Shown one piece after another: positions 35,362 through 37,701 of a stretch of DNA of 37,701 nucleotides (position 1 is its first letter; each line of letters starts with the position of its first letter). The position numbers and the translations under genes were made by a program. The DNA comes from Acidovorax delafieldii (GTDB taxonomy: Bacteria; Pseudomonadota; Gammaproteobacteria; Burkholderiales; Burkholderiaceae_C): assembly GCA_002377855.1 (NCBI GenBank), contig DFQQ01000026.1:1-37701 (forward strand). Reading direction: 5' to 3'. The notes below the pieces were generated by a model. The model worked only from the letters and a program-made list of their open reading frames with translations, searched no databases and was not told the origin of the DNA.

Positions 35362-36591
35362 TCAACCGAAGAATTGATAGCACACTGCAATGGCAGCGAT
35401 GACGCCCGCCAACTCGGCCAGCAGCGCGCAGCCCACGGCATGCCGCGCCCGCTGTATGCCCACGGCCCCGAAATACACGGCCAGCACATAAAACGTGGTT
35501 TCGGTGCTGCCCTGAACGGTAGCGGCCGTCAGCGCAGCAAAGCTGTCCACTCCCTGGGTCTGCATGGTCTCGATCAACATCGCGCGCGCGGCGCTGCCAG
35601 AAAACGGCTTGACCAGTGCCGTTGGCAGGGCGTCCACAAAGCGCGCGTCCATGCCGACGGTTTCCACGCACCAGCGAATACCGTCCAACGCGTAGCCCAG
35701 CGCCCCCGACGTGCGCAGCACCCCCACGGCGCACAGCATGGCCACCAGGTAAGGCAGAAGGCCTTTGGCCACGTCGAAGCCCTCGCGCGCTCCTTCGACA
35801 AAGGCTTCGTACACCGGCACCTTGCGCCAGGCCCCCACCAGCAAAAATGCCACCACCAGGCTGAACAGCGTGAGATTGCCCAGCAAGGACGACAGCTGCG
35901 CCAGTGCCGCCGCGCTGAGTGTGGCGAGCAACGCCATGAACCCGGCCAGCACCAGTGCCACGGGTACGAGGTATGCCAGCACCACGGGATGGAGCAGTGG
36001 CAGCCGCTGCACCACGGCCACGGCCAGCAGCCCGGCCAGGGTGGACGCCGACGTCGCCAGCAGGATGGGCAAAAACACAAGCGTTGGGTCTGGCGCACCC
36101 TGCTGCATGCGGTACATGAAAATGCTCACCGGCAGCAGCGTGAGCGAGGAGGCGTTCAGTACCAGAAACAGAATCTGCGCATTGGTGGCGGTGCCGGGCT
36201 CGGGGTTGAGGTCTTGCAATGCCCGCATGGCCTTCAGGCCGATGGGGGTGGCCGCGTTGTCCAGCCCCAGCGCGTTGGCCGCAAAATTCAAGGTCATGAG
36301 ACCCAGCGCGGGGTGACCGCGTGGCACGCCCGGCATGAGCCGCGCGAACAGCGGCGCCAGCCACCGCGCCAGCGCATCAACAATGCCGGCCTTCTCGGCG
36401 ATGCGCAGAAACCCCAGCCACATGGTGAGCGTGCCAAACAGCAGCACCATGACCTCTACCGACAGCTTGGCCATGGCGAACAACGATTCCACCATGGCGC
36501 CAAACACCTGCCCATGGCCGGCCAGCAGCCATTGCGCCAGTGCAGAAACAGCGGCGACGATGAAAAAGCCCAGCCACAAGGTGTTCAGCAT
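35362..36591 (-). CDS. Fused SpmA-SpmB-like nucleoside-recognition (Gate-domain) membrane protein
   Basis: A 409-residue membrane protein with two Gate/nucleoside-recognition halves. The N-terminal half resembles SpmA (LMTLNFAANALGLDNAATPIG; LARWLAPLFARLMPGVPRGHP), and the C-terminal half resembles SpmB (LVKPFSGSAARAMLIETMQ; TAATVQGSTETTFYVLAVYFGAVG). The Spm names come from sporulation mutants of Bacillus; in non-sporulating bacteria these proteins are conserved but their substrate is unknown. Here they are one chain. The ATG at 36591 precedes the first TM helix. There is no functionally linked neighbour. Confidence 0.9.
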   Translation of the reverse strand: MLNTLWLGFFIVAAVSALAQWLLAGHGQVFGAMVESLFAMAKLSVEVMVLLFGTLTMWLGFLRIAEKAGIVDALARWLAPLFARLMPGVPRGHPALGLMTLNFAANALGLDNAATPIGLKAMRALQDLNPEPGTATNAQILFLVLNASSLTLLPVSIFMYRMQQGAPDPTLVFLPILLATSASTLAGLLAVAVVQRLPLLHPVVLAYLVPVALVLAGFMALLATLSAAALAQLSSLLGNLTLFSLVVAFLLVGAWRKVPVYEAFVEGAREGFDVAKGLLPYLVAMLCAVGVLRTSGALGYALDGIRWCVETVGMDARFVDALPTALVKPFSGSAARAMLIETMQTQGVDSFAALTAATVQGSTETTFYVLAVYFGAVGIQRARHAVGCALLAELAGVIAAIAVCYQFFG

Positions 36592-36744
36592 GGTGCGGGT
36601 GCAAAGAGTGGACAGGTGGTCTGATGGGTATCTGCGCCGACGAAGCGCGCCCCGGTGGACGCGGGCATGGGCGCAGTGTAGCGGCGCTTGTGCGGCCCAG
36701 GGCAGTGGGCCTTATCTGCTCAAGGGGCAGGCAGCGCCCATGGT

Positions 36745-36776
36745 TATTGCGCAAGCAGCTATCAATACTGCAGTGA
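36745..36776 (-). repeat. Intergenic repeat, partial copy D
   Basis: On the minus strand this reads CAGTATTGATAGCTGCTTGC followed by GCAATAAC. It shares ATAGCTGCTnGCG with copies A and B but lacks the trailing block. It is upstream of the chemoreceptor promoter. Confidence 0.5.
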
Positions 36777-36790
36777 CAGTGGTGGGTCAT

Positions 36791-36831
36791 TTGATGACGA
36801 ATGTCAAATTTGGCATAATTTGCATTGTCAT
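36791..36831 (+). promoter_or_regulatory. Sigma-70 promoter within a long dyad, upstream of the chemoreceptor gene
   Basis: TTGATG (36791-36796), exactly 17 bp, then CATAAT (36814-36819). The same stretch is an imperfect palindrome: ATGAC-g-AATG-t-CAAATT (36794-36810) against AATTTG-CATT-GTCAT (36817-36831), 15 bp paired with two single-base bulges. The AT-rich block stands out from its GC-rich surroundings. The other part of the 385-bp region between the two genes shows only the repeat copy D. Start would be near 36826, 150 bp before the gene. Confidence 0.6.
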
Positions 36832-36976
36832 TTTTAATATTTACAGCGAAAACAATCCGATTGCCAGCTTCAAGGAAATGCTGCGTAATCACAAAATTTC
36901 ACATCCCGCGGCGGCTCTGACAGGTCTGCTGCTGCGAACGCAGCCAGGGATTCAAGTACCTACCGTCGAGGACTCC

Positions 36977-37701
36977 ATGAAAAACTTGAAGATTTCCACC
37001 CGCTTGTCCGGCGCGTTTGCTTTGCTCGTCGCCATGTTGATCGGTCTTGCGCTGGCGGCCCTGTCCCAGCTGTCTGCCATGCGCTCAGCGACGGCAGAGA
37101 TCAGCGACAACTGGTTGCCCAGTGTGGAGGTGATCAACGCCATTGACGCGCAAGCGGCCCAGTTGCGCTTGACGGTGCTAACCCATGTCATGAACACGGA
37201 TGATGCGACCATGGCCAAGATCGAGCAGCGCTTGGCGGAAGGGCGCGCCAAGATGGCCCAGTTGCGCAAAACCTATGAAGGGCTGATCACCACCGCAGAA
37301 GAGAAGAAGCTCTACGGTGAATTTGCAACCAACTGGGGCAAGTACATCTCGGTCAACGACGGCGCTCTGCAGCTCTCTCGCAAAAACCAGAACGATGAGG
37401 CCCGCGCAATTGTGGAGGGCGAGTCTGTCAAGCTATACAACGCCAGCGGTGACTACCTCGATCAGCTGGTCAAAATCAACAGCGACGGTGCGGACGCCGC
37501 CAAGAAGGTGTCCGACGATACCTACCTGCGGGCACGCAACACCTTGCTCGTGGTGGCTGCGCTCGCCATCGGCCTTGCTGTTACCGCAGCGCTGTGGCTC
37601 ATTCGCTCCATCACCACGCCGCTCGCGCGTGCGGTGGAAGTGGCAGACCGGGTATCCGCAGGTGACCTGAGCGCAACCATCGAAGTGAACTCCCGAGACG
37701 A
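36977..37701 (+). CDS. Methyl-accepting chemotaxis protein, 3' end beyond the window
   Basis: The first 241 residues of a transmembrane chemoreceptor. TM1 lies at about 11-31 (FALLVAMLIGLALAALSQL). The periplasmic part is a four-helix-bundle (4HB_MCP-type) domain with YEGLITTAEEKKLYGEFATN-like helices. TM2 is at about 191-212, then the start of a HAMP domain (ITTPLARAVEVADRVSAGDL). The methylation and signalling hairpin domains are outside the window, so the assignment rests on the N-terminal architecture. GAGG lies 5 nt before the ATG at 36977. The ligand cannot be inferred from this part. Confidence 0.88.
   Translation, partial: MKNLKISTRLSGAFALLVAMLIGLALAALSQLSAMRSATAEISDNWLPSVEVINAIDAQAAQLRLTVLTHVMNTDDATMAKIEQRLAEGRAKMAQLRKTYEGLITTAEEKKLYGEFATNWGKYISVNDGALQLSRKNQNDEARAIVEGESVKLYNASGDYLDQLVKINSDGADAAKKVSDDTYLRARNTLLVVAALAIGLAVTAALWLIRSITTPLARAVEVADRVSAGDLSATIEVNSRD

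Noticed and set aside
35335..36624. 429-codon plus-strand frame opposite the SpmAB-like gene
   Set aside because: The product is dominated by His, Gln and Arg. The other strand encodes a convincing membrane protein.

Overview
The window is GC-rich chromosomal DNA with dense, mostly housekeeping genes. It most resembles a beta-proteobacterium of the order Burkholderiales, probably a Comamonadaceae member such as Acidovorax. The reasons are the order sucA-sucB-lpdA-zapE, the style of the DnaE, ClpS/ClpA and BamD proteins, and several copies of an intergenic repeat that I recall from that family. I see no rRNA, tRNA, CRISPR array, insertion sequence or prophage.

Layout. 1-3.1 kb: an acyl-CoA ligase, a convergent PilZ protein, and a small secreted protein ending in a strong terminator. 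3.1-4.1 kb: an AI-2E/PerM-type membrane protein on the minus strand. 4.4-12.1 kb: the 2-oxoglutarate dehydrogenase genes sucA-sucB-lpdA, then zapE and a coupled coiled-coil secreted protein. 12.3-16.2 kb: a PP2C phosphatase (-), a DinG/YoaA-type iron-sulfur helicase (+) and bamD (-). 16.4-22.8 kb: dnaE, clpS and clpA. 22.8-28.0 kb: a carboxylate/amino-acid symporter followed by a DctB-like sensor kinase and a DctD-like sigma-54 activator, with a good -24/-12 promoter upstream of the symporter. 28.1-33.9 kb: a lytic transglycosylase (-), exonuclease I, a Cys/Met-metabolism PLP enzyme, and a Ser/Thr kinase fused to a cyclic-nucleotide-binding-like domain. 34.3-37.7 kb: a ZIP metal transporter, a fused SpmA-SpmB-like membrane protein (-), and the start of a methyl-accepting chemotaxis protein cut by the window edge.

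How the parts work together. SucA, SucB and Lpd form one TCA-cycle complex. ClpS delivers substrates to ClpA. The sensor kinase and sigma-54 activator very likely switch on the neighbouring symporter through the -24/-12 promoter, whose transcript would have a leader of about 260 nt containing a 41-codon ORF with a good ribosome binding site. The PP2C phosphatase and the Ser/Thr kinase could be opposing enzymes but lie 20 kb apart.

There is no obvious new defence or mobile system here. The most unusual signals are regulatory: the sigma-54 promoter and its leader, a dnaE promoter that predicts a leaderless mRNA, a long dyad over the chemoreceptor promoter, a Fur-like site with a long leader before the ZIP gene, and a family of scattered intergenic repeats.
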